NCBI GenBank assembly: GCA_905160935.1
Contig: CAJHZI010000271.1
Span: forward strand, 1,107,501 to 1,171,500
Reading direction: 5' to 3'
DNA from: Enchytraeus crypticus
Taxonomy: Eukaryota > Annelida > Clitellata > Enchytraeida > Enchytraeidae
DNA: 64,000 nucleotides
The notes under the pieces were generated by a model. The model was not told the origin of the DNA, ran no database searches, and saw nothing but the letters and a program-made list of their open reading frames with translations. The translations under genes were made by a program, and so were the position numbers. Positions 11,448-24,165 of the stretch are shown piece by piece. Numbering within the stretch: position 1 is the first letter of the stretch; each line of letters starts with the position of its first letter.

Positions 11448-11645
11448 CATCACATAGTGATAACAAAAAAAGATGATACCTATAGTGATATCAGATAGCA
11501 AAAGATAGGCGATACATCGGGTGATTACAGAAGTGATAACAACGAAAGGTGGTGCCTTAGGTGATATAGTGATATCAAAGAAAGGTGGTGCCTCAGGTGA
11601 TATAGTGATAACAACGAAAGGTGATGCCTAAAGTGATAACAAACA
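11448..11645. repeat. Tandem repeat of GTGATAACAACGAAAGGTGG type
   Basis: Units of about 35-40 bp with GTGATATCA / GTGATAACAA and AAAGGTGGTGCCTCAGGTG recur about five times with length variation. Confidence 0.88.
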
Positions 11646-13023
11646 GATCAACACTGAACTTATTTACAGAAAAAGGCGAAAGTGTTAGCCATAGCTCAGT
11701 TGAATTCTTGTAGCCTGCCTCACTTAATCATAACTTAATTTTTCGTGACGAAATATTAAAAAGAGGACGTGCACATCTTAAATCTTCTAAAATCGATAGA
11801 TACATGTCTGTACCTGTGCAGTTGTTGCTGACGCCACTGTTTTTGACAATCATCTCATCGTTAATGAATTGCTGATAATTAATTAGTTTATAGGCAATAG
11901 TTAATTGATTTTAATTGATCACTCCTTTATCATCTCTCGACCCAAACGAATTAGAATAATGTAAAACTCAATGGTTCAATATGTCATTTAGTTAGGTGAA
12001 TTTAAATTATAAATTTAAATTAATAATCAAGCTTTCTTTCGATTTTCGTAAAAGCGATTTTATCTTTTATTCTAATTTCTTAAAAAATTATAGTTTTAGA
12101 TCAAAACGAGGCAGGTTGATAACTACTTTAATTCCGAGTTCATTTAATATCTACTTAATAAAAATCATTCTATTATAAATGATGTGTGATCTTTTCGTTA
12201 TGGCGGGATTGTACACATACATATACAATATATTTACAGCAATTACAACAGGAATAGATTATCTTGCAAAAATAATCGATGGTGTTGTTTAAATATAAGA
12301 GCCGATACTGAACTGTTAGAAATCTGCTCTATATGGAAATTTATATCTTAAACCTAAAGAGTCTAGCAAGATCTAAATCAAGATGGTAAAATATTCCGTA
12401 TTACGCCTGCTTGTTGTGTGTCATTCTTCATGTATTTTGGAAATAAGTTCGTTTTATAGCTAGTGAAAGGTATTGAAATCTGTCAGAGGATCCCCGCTTT
12501 TCTCTCTGTACTTTAACATTTATCACCTGCTCGTCCGTTAGCTAATGCAGCAATAAGATGAATAGACAGCATAGGCAGACTGACTTGATCTACACTTTAA
12601 TAGATATACACGTATGTTCATACATTTACATGTATATTCAATTCAGCAGAATACTTGAAAAACAACTTCAAGCGTCCTCTTTATAAACTTTGGGATAATT
12701 TCAAAAACGATTATGTGTGACAACTACAAATAATAATGCAACTAGTTACTTCTTCATGCGACGAATAAATTACATTCGTTGCATGAAGGAGTAACTATTT
12801 TCATTTAAGTGAAAGTAAAAATGAGCGCTGAAATAGCGTTCCTGACATTTTCCGTACTTTTTCCTGTTAAGCAGAAGAGATTCTTTTAGAATCCAAACTT
12901 GACCGTTTCTGACAGTATCCATTGTGGTACTAACATATGCTATGAATAAAACATATGTTAAACCTTTCAATATTTAGCATTTGATTTGCATTTATTTATT
13001 TATATCTTTATATCCATATACCT

Positions 13024-13222
13024 TCTAAAGGAGTTCATAGAAGGTAGAATGGAAGAAAAAGAGAAGCATAGGCAGACCGAGATTAGGAAATGTTAGGCGA
13101 TTAAAGATCCACTCGTATGTGGACATGAAGAGGAAAACGGAAGACAAAGAAGAGAGGAGGCTTTATATACCATATACATGCCAGTAGGCAGTGCACTCAA
13201 AGAGAGAGAGAGAGAGAGAGAG
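13024..13222 (+). mobile_element. RTE-like 3' end with (GA)n tail
   Basis: GGAGTTCATAGAAGGTAGAA, CCGAGATTAGG, GATCCACTCGTATGTGGACA and GCCAGTAGGCAGTGCACTC align with the last 170 bp of the RTE-like copy at 47023-48524, and the fragment ends in GAGAGAGA. It is 5' truncated. Confidence 0.85.
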
Positions 13223-15142
13223 ATCCAAATACAAGACAGAATAATGTTATCAAGGTCTATTTTATTTCTTTTATGAGTCTATACATCGAGTACTTTAAAG
13301 TCAACATCAGTGAAAAAGTAGGTCTATAATGTGCCAGCTTACATCATGTTTCTCCGAGTAATCTCAACCCGTTGTGTAATCAAAGCGAAATAAAAGCACA
13401 TCCGAGCAATACCCCTGGGTACCATAATTCGCATCTTTTGAGGACCTAGAGAACGATCATTGCCTTTCCTTCGCCCGGCAAAACTCGAACTCTAACTACA
13501 TTAACTTGGTCGTCAAAGATGACATTTGCACTCATCCTGAAGCACTTTCGGTACTCTATAGTCATTCTAAAGCAAATGGAAGCAAATAGAGGCATACTGT
13601 AATTACTTCATAATAATCTGGATCTCAACGGCTTTATTCTAATATTTATAAAGATTCGTATAATATGAAATTCGCCCGCAGTATTTTGAGATGTTAAAAT
13701 TATTCACAATGTGTAGGCAAAAATATCTGCTTTTGTAGATAGAAACGTAATTTAAGGTTACGATAACATCCTTTATGGAAACAAAAGAGCGGTTGCTATT
13801 AAAAAAAGACTTCCATATAATTGCACATTATCTGAAAGAGTCTTCTAAGAATTCTACTTAAGCTCCATCAATTGCACTCATCTCATTCGCTTAATGCATT
13901 GAATCCATAGATCTATCTCGCAATATTTGACACATGGCAATCTCTTTTTAGAACTCGTTTGTAGAAGCATCTGCTTCATGAAAACTTTTCCTTTTGAACG
14001 GAACTGGTAAGAAGCTAAAGTACACGTTTTCGCCTTTATTCAGCAATAGAGTACGGCAACTAGTCAGCTTCTTAAACTGGTCTAAATTATAAATATCCTG
14101 TACAATAATTGGCTGTGTTTATAAAATTAACACTCGGGAGTGATTGCAATATGCACTGTGTAAAATACGAGTCTTCAAAAACAGTAGATAAAAGATAAAT
14201 GTTATCATAACGCAAGATAAAATGTCTTATTTGATTTGAGTTAATTAAATGCTTGATGTGATGTAAATGATTGATGATTTTATTTTGATTTAAATGCTTA
14301 ATGAGATTTAAACGCTTGATGTATATGTATATTAACTGATGTTGTAATATTAAGGCAAGTACCTGCGAAAGTTAGTAGCATGATCTGATACACATCAATG
14401 AAGAAAAGACAAATTACTTGGAGCAAAATATAACGAATGTTATAAGAAGTAAACTATTATTACTTTACTTCAATGGAATCTAGAGCATACAGTCTTGCAA
14501 TGAATAATCAGCGAATATGTTTACAGATAAGACTTTAACAGATTATTGAAAATCATCAATAATCTGATTGATGATTATTAATTACGACGAAGCTGCCTGC
14601 TACATAATATAATACCAGCTACATAATCTGGAGTTATTTGCGCATGATTACTGATAGAAAAAATAAGTTCCTGATTAATAATTTTTGTGATGACAAATAT
14701 CGCGTATTAATTTTTCTCAAAAACCTAAAGTTGTGTTTGTCTCGTAATCGCCAAGGATTATCCCAAATAAACCCAAATCAACAAATAATAAATAACATCA
14801 GAATCTAAACCGATATCGTCACAGTATGACATGATATGCCATGCAATACGCCAGCTTTAAGCAGGAACTCTGTCACCCAAATCTACACAAGCGCAACGAC
14901 CTTGAAGGGAAAAGTCGCGCATTGCTTGATTCCTAATTGAATTTCTCTGGGCGCCAATCGATTCAGGCACTTCGTTATATAACTTCAACCATCGTCAGAC
15001 GAAGAGACGACCTTCTCAGAAACAAATAAACTAACAGCCGGGAGAAAAATATCTCTATGTTGCATTTTGGTGTGGTTTTATACAGACAGCAGTTTGTTTG
15101 AATGACTTAATTAAGAACATGCGCAATAAAACTTTACAGTAT

Positions 15143-15988
15143 TCAATCAATCAATAAGAATTTAACGTCCGGTTCCTCGCCATAAGGCAATGTCAGGGAC
15201 GTCTCTTGCAGACTCTGCACAAACAGGCGCCAAAACACCACACGATGTCTACTGAGTACACAGAGACCACAAGAGAAAGCGAGGTCAAATTAGTGCAAGT
15301 TCATGATCAAAAGACAAGCGGGTCAAAATTTACACCTATGGCGGAAAGAGATGGGTTTTTAGCTTTTCAAGGAAAGTACTAATACAATTATGAGATCGAA
15401 GATCTTGTGGCAGATAGTTCCGTATTGTCGGAGCAGAAAACACGAAGGAGTGTCTGTCCAATGCCCATGGCAGATTTAATGTTTGGTACAGTGAGAAAGC
15501 TTTTACTAGAGAAACGAAGACTACGAGAGGGATGATCAATTGATAAAATGTCAGATAGATAGGATGGTTTACCGTAATTTAAACTTTTTAAAGCCAAGCT
15601 CTCTTTAATTTTATTCGTTAGGAGACTGGAAGACAGTGTAGTTTCTTACGAAGAGAAGAGGTGTGAGATCTGAATATTTTTACAATACAGACGACTCGAG
15701 AATGAGCATTTTGTACGTGTTGGAGAAGAATTAGAGAGGTTTTCGGGAGGTCGTTCAGTAGGGAGTTACAGTAATCAAGTTTAGAATGGACAACAGCATT
15801 AGCTAATACAGTGGCAGAATTGATGTCAAGAGACTTACGAATTTGACATAATTGACGGATATGGAAAAAGATGAAAGACAGGCAGTTGAAATCTGTGTTT
15901 TAAAGTTTAGATTTGAATCAAAAATTACACCAAGGTTACATGCAGAATCTGTGGATATTAAAGGGATTGTTAAAAATGTTTTAGTTTA
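15143..15988 (-). mobile_element. CR1/L2-like LINE, 5'-truncated 3' half of ORF2
   Basis: On the minus strand the sequence encodes the C-terminal part of a CR1/L2/Rex-type reverse transcriptase ORF. Seen in order: N-L-G-V-I-F-D-S-N-L-N-F, then S-K-L-D-Y-C-N-S-L-L-N-D-L-P, then L-L-Q-H-V-Q-N-A, then L-H-C-L-P-V, then K-P-S-Y-L-S-D-I-L, P-S-R-S-L-R, and F-L-E-K-L-K-T-H-L-F before a stop at about 15336. These are hallmark motifs of the thumb and C-terminal region in these clades. At least two frameshifts (near 15600 and 15440) and a stop make it dead. A 190 bp 3' UTR ends with GACGTCCCTGACATTGCC, GAGGAACCGGACGTTAAA and a short (ATTG)n tail. This 3' end recurs across the window, alone and fused to SINE A. 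Confidence 0.85.
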
Positions 15989-17716
15989 GCTATTTATTTG
16001 ATTACACTCCTACTGTATAGATACTAAGTAAGTATCTACATGTATACCGTTGTATTAACACTTCGCGATTTTGAAATGCTGCAGAATATTTGATTACATA
16101 CATGTATAAAAGTAAAATAGAGGAATGTTTTCTAAGCTAAACCTTCAGCATTAAATGTGCTACTAGCAGTTCATATCATATTAAAGATTGATTCATCATT
16201 TCAATGGTCTACATTGAAACAAGAGATACCTTAATCCCCTCACAGCATATCTGTGCATGCAGGATATATCTTGATCGTAGCTAGCTAGTGTCTGGCTGAT
16301 GGAAAATACTGAGTTTCACAACTGTAAATTTTTGGGTAAAACATTACAAAGAAAGCACCTAACTACACATGCATTCTACATAATGTAAAACATTCAGGAT
16401 ATCCAGTCTTACAGCTAACAATCAACAATTTTATAAAAATTTCTTAAGTGCGATATAGTTAGTATTTTTCCTAAACTCAAGGTTTAAGGGATGAATAATA
16501 TCATGAACAGAGATTAGTTACTATAAAACTAGAATTCTCAGTCTTGTTTCTAGTAAAGTTTTATACCTCGAATCTTAAATGAATTATAAATAAGATCAAA
16601 ATGATCCGGCCAGCCATTTTATGAAAGTTCATCGAATATTTTTATTTGTATCTCTCTATTTTGGTTCATACAGACAGAGTCAATCCTATTCCTGAAGGTA
16701 CGGCAGGATAGCCTAACCCACTTCTCTTCATATCAACTACTTTATGCGTACAACCCCCCCCCCCCGAATAGCCTCTTCATCCCACCTTCAATTCGTTCGT
16801 CTAGAGTCCAGAGAGCTATAGAAAATTTAGGGGCAAATCTTGGAAAAGCTTTGAATCTAATCTACTAAGTGTAATGCTGATTAAGCTAAAGATTGGAACG
16901 GTGGTCTTGTAAAGACAAATTGCTTTGAAATCTGTTTCCGATTCATAATATCAAAGTACTAGAAACGGAAAATTGACTGCAAAATGGCAGACTGCAAAAA
17001 ATAACCTTAGGCCCATCTTCATATTTTATTCTTTGAATGCACTGTCATATTGCGATATAGAAAGAGACTAAGCCGAGTTTGGGAAATTTTCTGAAACGCT
17101 AAAAATTGATTAATGGCTATTTAATTAAAGATTGTTTGACCAATAATTTATAAAATGAATAATTGAATCTACAATAGATGATTGAATAGTATTTAATTTA
17201 AGATACTGGTTCGCATATTAGACTAGTTTACGACCATGTTAATTTGCAGAAGTTCTTACTATTCCATCTTCTCTGAGGTTCTTTCTCCTTTTTCTCCAAT
17301 CTCCGTATACATCAACCCTTCTATAGACAATCGAGTTCTTTCTGAAAGGGATTCATGCCGTTTCACGATTAAGTACATACATGTATATGTTTTATTTATC
17401 TACAGCAGTGTGAGAATTGAGAAATTTAAAGGGACGAGGTGAGAGAACGTTTTAGCAAAAATCTCTCCGAAGTTTCATTTTGATTGATCCGTTGAAGTCT
17501 TGACAAAATTTAAAAAATTCAAGGATTTGACTTCCTAAATGGGAGTCCGATCCCACTCTCCAGCAGATTCTATCCGTGCACCACGGGAGAGAGGGATATT
17601 TCAGGAGCTTAGATGGTAAATGCAGTTCATAATTTGTCTATGCATCTCATACAGTATCTCATCCCCCTGCCGTCATGTTCTGTCTCTCTTGTTGATAGAG
17701 TCACGGACCTCTGTAT

Positions 17717-17722
<6 letters not shown>

Positions 17723-17775
<53 letters not shown>

Positions 17776-17780
17776 GTGTG

Positions 17781-17853
<73 letters not shown>

Positions 17854-17870
17854 ATTTATATATAAATAAA
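17723..17870. repeat. (TA)n / (TG)n microsatellite
   Basis: Alternating TA with short TG runs near the middle and end. Confidence 0.97.
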
Positions 17871-18018
17871 TAAATAACTATATAAATTTTCATTTTTGTT
17901 ATTGCTGTTTGTTTTCTTCCTGTCTGCTAATGTCGAATAAAGAGAATAAAGAAGTAGATATATAAATATAGTAATATATAATAAATAAATAAATAAATAT
18001 TATATTATATTTAGGCCT

Positions 18019-18061
18019 ATATATATATATATATGATATTAAATATATTTTATATATCGGC

Positions 18062-18134
<73 letters not shown>

Positions 18135-18155
18135 CGTGTGTGTGTGTGCGTGTGT
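18019..18155. repeat. (TA)n then (TG)n microsatellite
   Basis: TA repeats, then GTGTGTGTGT with CGTGCG interruptions. Confidence 0.97.
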
Positions 18156-18605
18156 TTAAAGGCCGTTTAAAAATATTTATGTTTTTCGGTAAGAAGGTCT
18201 CAATTTCACTTAGCTTATTTAGCATGGTGAAAGGACATTCAATGTAGCTGAATTTAGGGCATTGAAAATCAGTCTTTGTTTAGGTAGCTTGAATATAAAA
18301 GGTATCCTAACGTGATCTCATTGACAACGCTTTAAAATCGACCTTCTTATGTACTGGATATATTGGCTGAATTAGTTTTTGTTACAGAAGACTATATTAT
18401 AGATGTAACTAAAATAAAAGCAAAACTGTTTCTGAATAACAGCTGCAATATAGTTTATGGAGAGTGCATGATAGGCATCCGCCAAACAAAATGTCTTGAA
18501 CCAAACGTTTCCGATTTGCAAGTAAGCACTCCTGCATGTATTATGTTCTTTAAAACTCTCCTGATTTTTAGAATATAGTTGAATGTAAACATAGCACTTC
18601 ATAGT

Positions 18606-18739
18606 AAAAAAGCTGGTAAAGTTAATAAAGTCAGTTTCCTCACTCGAAAACGATGTCGTTGACGGGCGAGCACAGGATTTGAACCCCGCACATACTGATC
18701 CGCGGTCGAATAACCTACCGACATCGCCACTGGCTCCAG
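18606..18739 (-). mobile_element. SINE A copy
   Basis: Full-length reverse copy: GGAGCCAGTGGCGATGTCGG head, B box GGTTCAAATCC, GTCAACGACATCG, GAGGAAACTGACTTTATTAA. Confidence 0.87.
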
Positions 18740-19261
18740 TCAGTATATCAATAGTATATGAAACACGTAGTCACAAATGGAATTGCGCCTCTAATTAATA
18801 TGTATTACTCTCTAAGGTAAATGTAAGTTCAAAGTAAATAAAAAAGTATAAAGTCAATGTAGATATAGGCAAACAAAAGCACAGGATTTATGCCGATATC
18901 GGTAAACCTGTGTTACATTTTTCATTATTAACACGAAAAGGATTTGCAGCCCTGTAAGAATCTCAATATCAAAAATAATGATAAAAATAAAAAATAATAA
19001 TAATAAATAAATAAAACAAATAAAAAATAAAAATACAAAATTACAATGAATAATTTCTAACAATAATTCACTATGTCCATTGATAAACCAAATATTAGAT
19101 AATATTAAAACCAGGATTATTATTATCAAAACCAGGATTACCATTATCTTACTTTGAAATTATCCTTGTTACTCCATCACAATAAAGTGCACAAGACGCT
19201 ATATTTGATGTTGATGTCACATGATGTCATTTAATAATTTTATCTGTCGCATATGCTATCA

Positions 19262-19509
19262 ATAAAGTAAAGTAAGATACGCATTATTGTGAACAGATCA
19301 ACAATGGTGACATCTATCATTTTTAATACTAGATTTTTAAGCCGTTAGGCTATTTTTTATTACACCATTTTCCGTATAACCAGTTCAGCGAATGTCCGAG
19401 ATTTTACTGTCAGATCAGCGCGGCTGGGATGCGAACCCACGAGGGTTCAATTCATCTCAGGGTCTGTCATGTAAAACTTCACGACGTTACCCCTACGCTA
19501 TTAGGACAT
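19262..19509 (-). mobile_element. SINE B copy (second tRNA-derived family, about 240 bp)
   Basis: In reverse the head reads ATGTCCTAATAGCGTAGGGG, with the A-box-like TAGCGTAGGGG, and a B box GTGGGTTCGCATCCCA, one base from consensus. The body CTGATCTGACAGTAAAATCT and a 100 bp tail ending near GCGTATCTTACTTTACTTTA follow. Copies at 41826-42069 and 57866-58103 share the whole length. Confidence 0.85.
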
Positions 19510-20937
19510 TATCATGACTCTGCACTGCACTGCAGATTGCTAACTGCTGAAATGAAGATTTCTGTAATGTCATAAAAGATTTTTATTTGCAATATACTCT
19601 GCGAGTGATTCAGACATCTGAGAAGATATGAAGTCCTTTAAATTGCATTTAACGAGGAAAATTGCAAACAATATGAGCGGATAATTACGCAGAGCAGTGT
19701 AGGCCTATTTGATCCAGACAACACAAGTCAATGTCAAACTGAAATCTTCGAATATATATCACGAGGTGCTTCACTAAGAATCAACATTATTGTTTTATTA
19801 TCATTTTAATTATTAATTTTATATTATTATTATTTCATATAGTATTTTATTTAATTATTATTTATACTTTATTAAAATCAACATTTAAGGATCAATATTT
19901 TGCTAATTATTTGCAAGTAATTGATAAGACATTAATTAATAAAAGACTCTTCCTCGTGTCTTTCAATCAATTTATTCCGGTTGATTTCAACTTATTAATT
20001 CTATTTTTATCGACGGAAACTGAGCTTTATTGAGCTTGTTGTCTGTTGCTTGTTGCCTATTGCTTGTTGCTTGCTACTTGTTGCTCTCTAGAAATAATAT
20101 GTTTGAGTCATTCACTTTTATTAATCTTACAATTCAAAAATGTGAATTATTGATTAATCAACGGCATATTATTACAGGCTGTTTGAGGTCAGAAGTTCTA
20201 CATCACAGGCTATAGGCGAACATTTAAGTGTAGAAAAGGTTTTAGTCTTACGTGAAGGGATTAAGTTATTGATCGATGGGGTACTCGTTATGAAGAATGG
20301 CAGCAAACACAGCAAACGGTGCGTAGGAATATTTGTCCTTGACCAGAATCTTGGCCGAACTCCAGCGAGAGATTTTATAAGCTTAATATGTCGATATCTT
20401 CCACTAACTAATTTTCCTTCTATCGTCTCTTCTGTTAATACGTTAATACCAAATAGTGAAATATTTCATGGTGAGATATGAGATAAAGATAGTTAGAATT
20501 AAATTCTGTTAAATCTATATAAAATGCATAGAATTGGCTACTTATTTTTGAAAGTTGTCGTTGGGGAATGGAACTCAACTGGTTATAGGGTTTGTGACAA
20601 TTAATGGGATAAGCGGAAAGTAAAATCTCTGAGAGGAACAAAATTACAAAAAAATTAATAACTACTAATTAGACTTGTCTGTAGTAGACGAATAAGTACA
20701 TATATCTCAGATGCAATAGAGAAATCTCAGAAATGTACATGATAATGGTGATTGCAAAATAATATTAGATAATTAAGTATTGATTGAAGGCAGTGGTGTG
20801 TTCAACATTTCCCATATAAACTACTTTCTTAGTCAAATTCGGAATCACGCGTGACTAAAATATCTCATCTCTGTTCGGACTGGTAAGACTATCTTACTTG
20901 AGCGGTGGATTTCTCAAATCAAAGTAAATGATCCATC

Positions 20938-20995
20938 TACAATAAGATTTAACATTCGGTTCTTCACCCGAAGATATGTTAGTAACATCTCAAGA
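20938..20995 (-). mobile_element. CR1/L2-like LINE tail fragment
   Basis: AAGATTTAACATTCGGTTCT followed by GATATGTTAGTAACATCT is a diverged form of the LINE 3' end. It lies directly next to an RTE-like tail. Confidence 0.55.
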
Positions 20996-21033
20996 GGGCT
21001 ATAAAAGACAAGCAGTTCTGAACCATCAGACCG

Positions 21034-21135
21034 CATCTCTCTCTCTCTCTCTTAGTGCACTGCCTACTGGCAGGTCCATGGCATATAAAGCCCCCACTCT
21101 TATCAGTCTTCCGCTTTCCTCTTCAAGTCACTTAT
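21034..21135 (-). mobile_element. RTE-like 3' end with (CT)n (AG tail in element sense)
   Basis: CTCTCTCTCTTAGTGCACTG, GGCAGGTCCATGGCATATAA and CTTCCGCTTTCCTCTTCA match the 3' end of the RTE-like element in reverse. Confidence 0.85.
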
Positions 21136-22002
21136 TTCAGGACGTTCTGAAAGTTCTTAAATAAATAACAAGAAGAGGAAAGCGAGTGCAGTAGCCTATG
21201 CAAATTAAAGATAGTTAGAAAACGTTTCATTCCGTTGACCATAAAGGAAGGCAAGTATCAATAGTCTCTCCGAACCCTGTTGAGAAATATATATCACGTG
21301 ACAACTATTCGCATTCGGTACTACAGCAACTACTCGTACAAGTATAGGAAAAATAATGACAGTAAGAAGATTGAACGCAAAATATTGCATCTAAAAATTC
21401 ATATAATGTGATTATTGGAAATGCTAAACTATAAATTGATCAACTTTGATGAAAATGAACTTTTTGATTGAGATCTACTTTCTGTCGATGATGTGTTTTT
21501 TAATGAGCATTAACTCAAGAAAGAAAGTGAGTAGAACACGTGCCTTGAACGTGAAATTTGTCAAACATCTGAAGGAATTACATTACCAACAGACACTTTA
21601 GTTGCCGCCACTGTTTGTTATGGGCTGCTACATTGGAATATCTGATAGCTCATGTGAAGTATATTACTGTACTTTTATGTCCTACTAACCTTTGGGAAGG
21701 TCCAAGGGTTAGGACAGGGTTCTTTCATTGATGGGATAGAAGCACTCCAATAGACTACAAAGAGGCTTGTAGGATAGGTAGAGTATAATAATATTGATTT
21801 ATTAATTTATTTAATAGATCAATGTATGGATTGATTTCGGATTAATGGATTGATTATAAATGTGCGAATAGCATTTAACCGTATCTATTTTGCCAATGGG
21901 AATGACATTGTTGCTCTGAAGAGGAATATCAGAGATAAATAAGGCTATTCAATATTTGCACTCAGCATCAAATATTCAATTATAAATATACTATAAATAA
22001 AA

Positions 22003-22400
22003 CGGGTTTAACGTCCGTTTCCTCGTACAAGGACGATGTCAGGGACGTCTAGTAGAAAAGTCACACCCTAGCGTTGGAAGACACTGCCAGGAGTGTGGAA
22101 TACGCTGTACATATATCGAGGATGTATTGTATCACGGTGCAAAGATGTAGTCAGGCTTGCACAGAGTAGAAAACCCGTAAAGTGAAATGTCGTAAGAGAT
22201 TAACAAGCAGAAACTGAGGCTGGTAATGGAAAACCACCCCGGAAGGCATTTATCTCAAGCTAAAAGCTACAATAAGTTTAGTTGAGGATTAGCCTTTGTG
22301 ACGGGTTCAACTTTCCTCTCCACAGGGCCCTTACTGAGCGTGCAGGCAGATTGTGATTAGGAATTTTGCCTTAGACCTGCCACTTTGCAGAATACTATAG
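22003..22400 (-). mobile_element. Non-autonomous element carrying the CR1/L2-like tail
   Basis: GGGTTTAACGTCCGTTTCCT and GACGATGTCAGGGACGTC at 22003-22052 are the LINE tail. The next 350 bp is G+C-richer, non-coding, and includes GGAAAACCACCCCGGAAGG and GGGCCCTTACTGAGCGTG. I read it as the body of a non-autonomous retroelement. The outer boundary is uncertain. Confidence 0.5.
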
Positions 22401-23869
22401 AGGGATTTCTGGATTACGTTGTTTTAAATACGCCATTGTGCTATGATATGCAGTTGAATGTGTTACATATAATGTGTCGTGTGTGTGTTAGGCTTTAATA
22501 GTAAAACATATTATATGTTTTGATCCTCATGTTTTTAATTTATGGTTAATTTTGAAGCATCAACACCCGCTATTAGCTTCAAACATGGAGAACATCATTC
22601 CCATCAGCTCATGACATCTCCATGGAACTGTCACATTCCTTCACGCTTTCCACAGGGCATGATATCTGTGGTTCATGGAAAAATAGAATCTATAAAGACG
22701 TCGAGAAATTGTCCAACATTTCGGGTTTTATTGGTTCTAGCGACTATCTGCGCCTTTAATGACAGTTTATTGTGGCGCTGGGAATGATATATGTGTAATA
22801 TTCAGGACCTCATAAACAAATAATTCTGGATTCAATGGGAAAAGAGAGGAGGTATTTAATGTAAAAGTCGATTTCAGTAAAGAGATATTGAGAGATAGTA
22901 AAAAGAATTCAGATCTCGCTTTAATTGAATCATTCAAGTGCATTGCGTGCTTTCTCTATTGCTCAATTCACTGAAGATAAATCACTTTCACTACATTCAG
23001 TCTGCGCCCTTTCTACACCGAGGATATTTGTACAGTTTCTTTCAGAATTACAATGTTTACTTGTAAAAGTAGAGTACTATTTCGTTAATAACTGAAAACG
23101 AGAATATTAAAATAATATTCCTCTAGATGTATATTATTTGTTTATCACAGGACAGGAAACGATTAAAAATGTAATCGTAAATAAAAATTCAGAAGTTTGC
23201 CATTATTTACAGTTTATTTTGTTAATTTTTCTATACGTACATAAGCATTGGCATTAGTTTCTAAACGAAACGTGAGAGATGTTGTAATGTAAATGAAATT
23301 TTTGGCTATACAACATAATGACACACTGGACCAATGTTAAGCGTTTCCAAAATTGTACGAATTAATCCACTTTGTCGTTTCTGCTAAGCCATTATTTTAA
23401 TTTTAATTGTCAAAATTACGACTAACTTATCATTAATTTCAAGAATAAGCAAATTGGTTTTTAAATTTAGCTTACTGAAAATACACACTGTGGAGAGTTT
23501 ATAATAGTAGAAGGTAAGGAAGTCCGGAATTTTAATAATTTTAACAGCTTACATTAAAATGGTGTTTTATAGCATTTCATCACCGGCGTAATTGACGTAG
23601 GCTACAGTGAATCAGCTAAGCTGCTAAATTTGCAGCAATTCCTGGAATACTTTAGAGTTAAAGATGTTATCTTCAAGTATTATCAAATCACCAAAATAAT
23701 ACATAATTTTACATATTTTTCTTTTCAACGATAATGTTGAATCCATTTTGCTATCTATCTTTTGCTATCATATATTAATCCTATCTCTTACAATTAGCTT
23801 AAGTCGCCACTGAACACACAAGTACGCAATATATATGTATGCACAAGCGTTGGTTTAGATCTAGTTTTT

Positions 23870-23943
23870 ATGTCGTCTTCTACGACACGTGCATGTTTAC
23901 ACGGTTGGTCTATTCTCCAAGCTACCCGGACACAACGCGGGGA
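23870..23943 (-). repeat. Family F fragment
   Basis: GTCTTCTACGACACGTGCAT and CGGTTGGTCTATTCTCCAAG, then GGACACAACGCGGGGA, match 10370-10435. Confidence 0.7.
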
Positions 23944-23987
23944 ATAAATATATGTACAGGATATGTAAAGAAGATATAAAAGGCCAT

Positions 23988-24165
23988 GTTGCTGGATAGT
24001 GTAAAGTTCCACTCATATGTAGACATTTTCAGTATTTTAGATATTAATTTAAATGTAATTGTTAATTACCTTATTATTACCATTGAACTCTTTCTGTAAA
24101 GTAGCCTCGAAGACTGAGACCGCCATGACACTGCTATATAAGTTTTCGCTGTTAAAAATAAATTA
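23988..24165 (+). repeat. Family E repeat
   Basis: About 175 bp closely matching 46773-46965: GTAAAGTTCCACTCATATGT, GAACTCTTTCTGTAAAGTAG, CCTCGAAGACTGAGACCGCC and ATGACACTGCTATATAAG. The last part also matches the tail of the tRNA-headed element at 55803-56105. Confidence 0.8.

Noticed and set aside
17613-17873. Open frames of Tyr-Ile repeats, here and at 9355, 10892, 25517, 39075, 60906, 61192 and 61329
   Set aside because: Direct translations of (TA)n microsatellites; no coding evidence.
20030-20215. Hydrophobic N-terminus considered as the missing signal-peptide exon
   Set aside because: It has no ATG (starts at TTG) and arises from repeated TTGCTTGTTGC words; the phase does not fit exon 1.
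20269-20481. 70-codon plus-strand frame of average complexity
   Set aside because: No recognised family and no splice context; may be chance.
22542-22787. 81-codon plus-strand frame in slightly G+C-richer DNA
   Set aside because: No recognised motif, no adjacent splice signals, and it lies next to a non-autonomous element.
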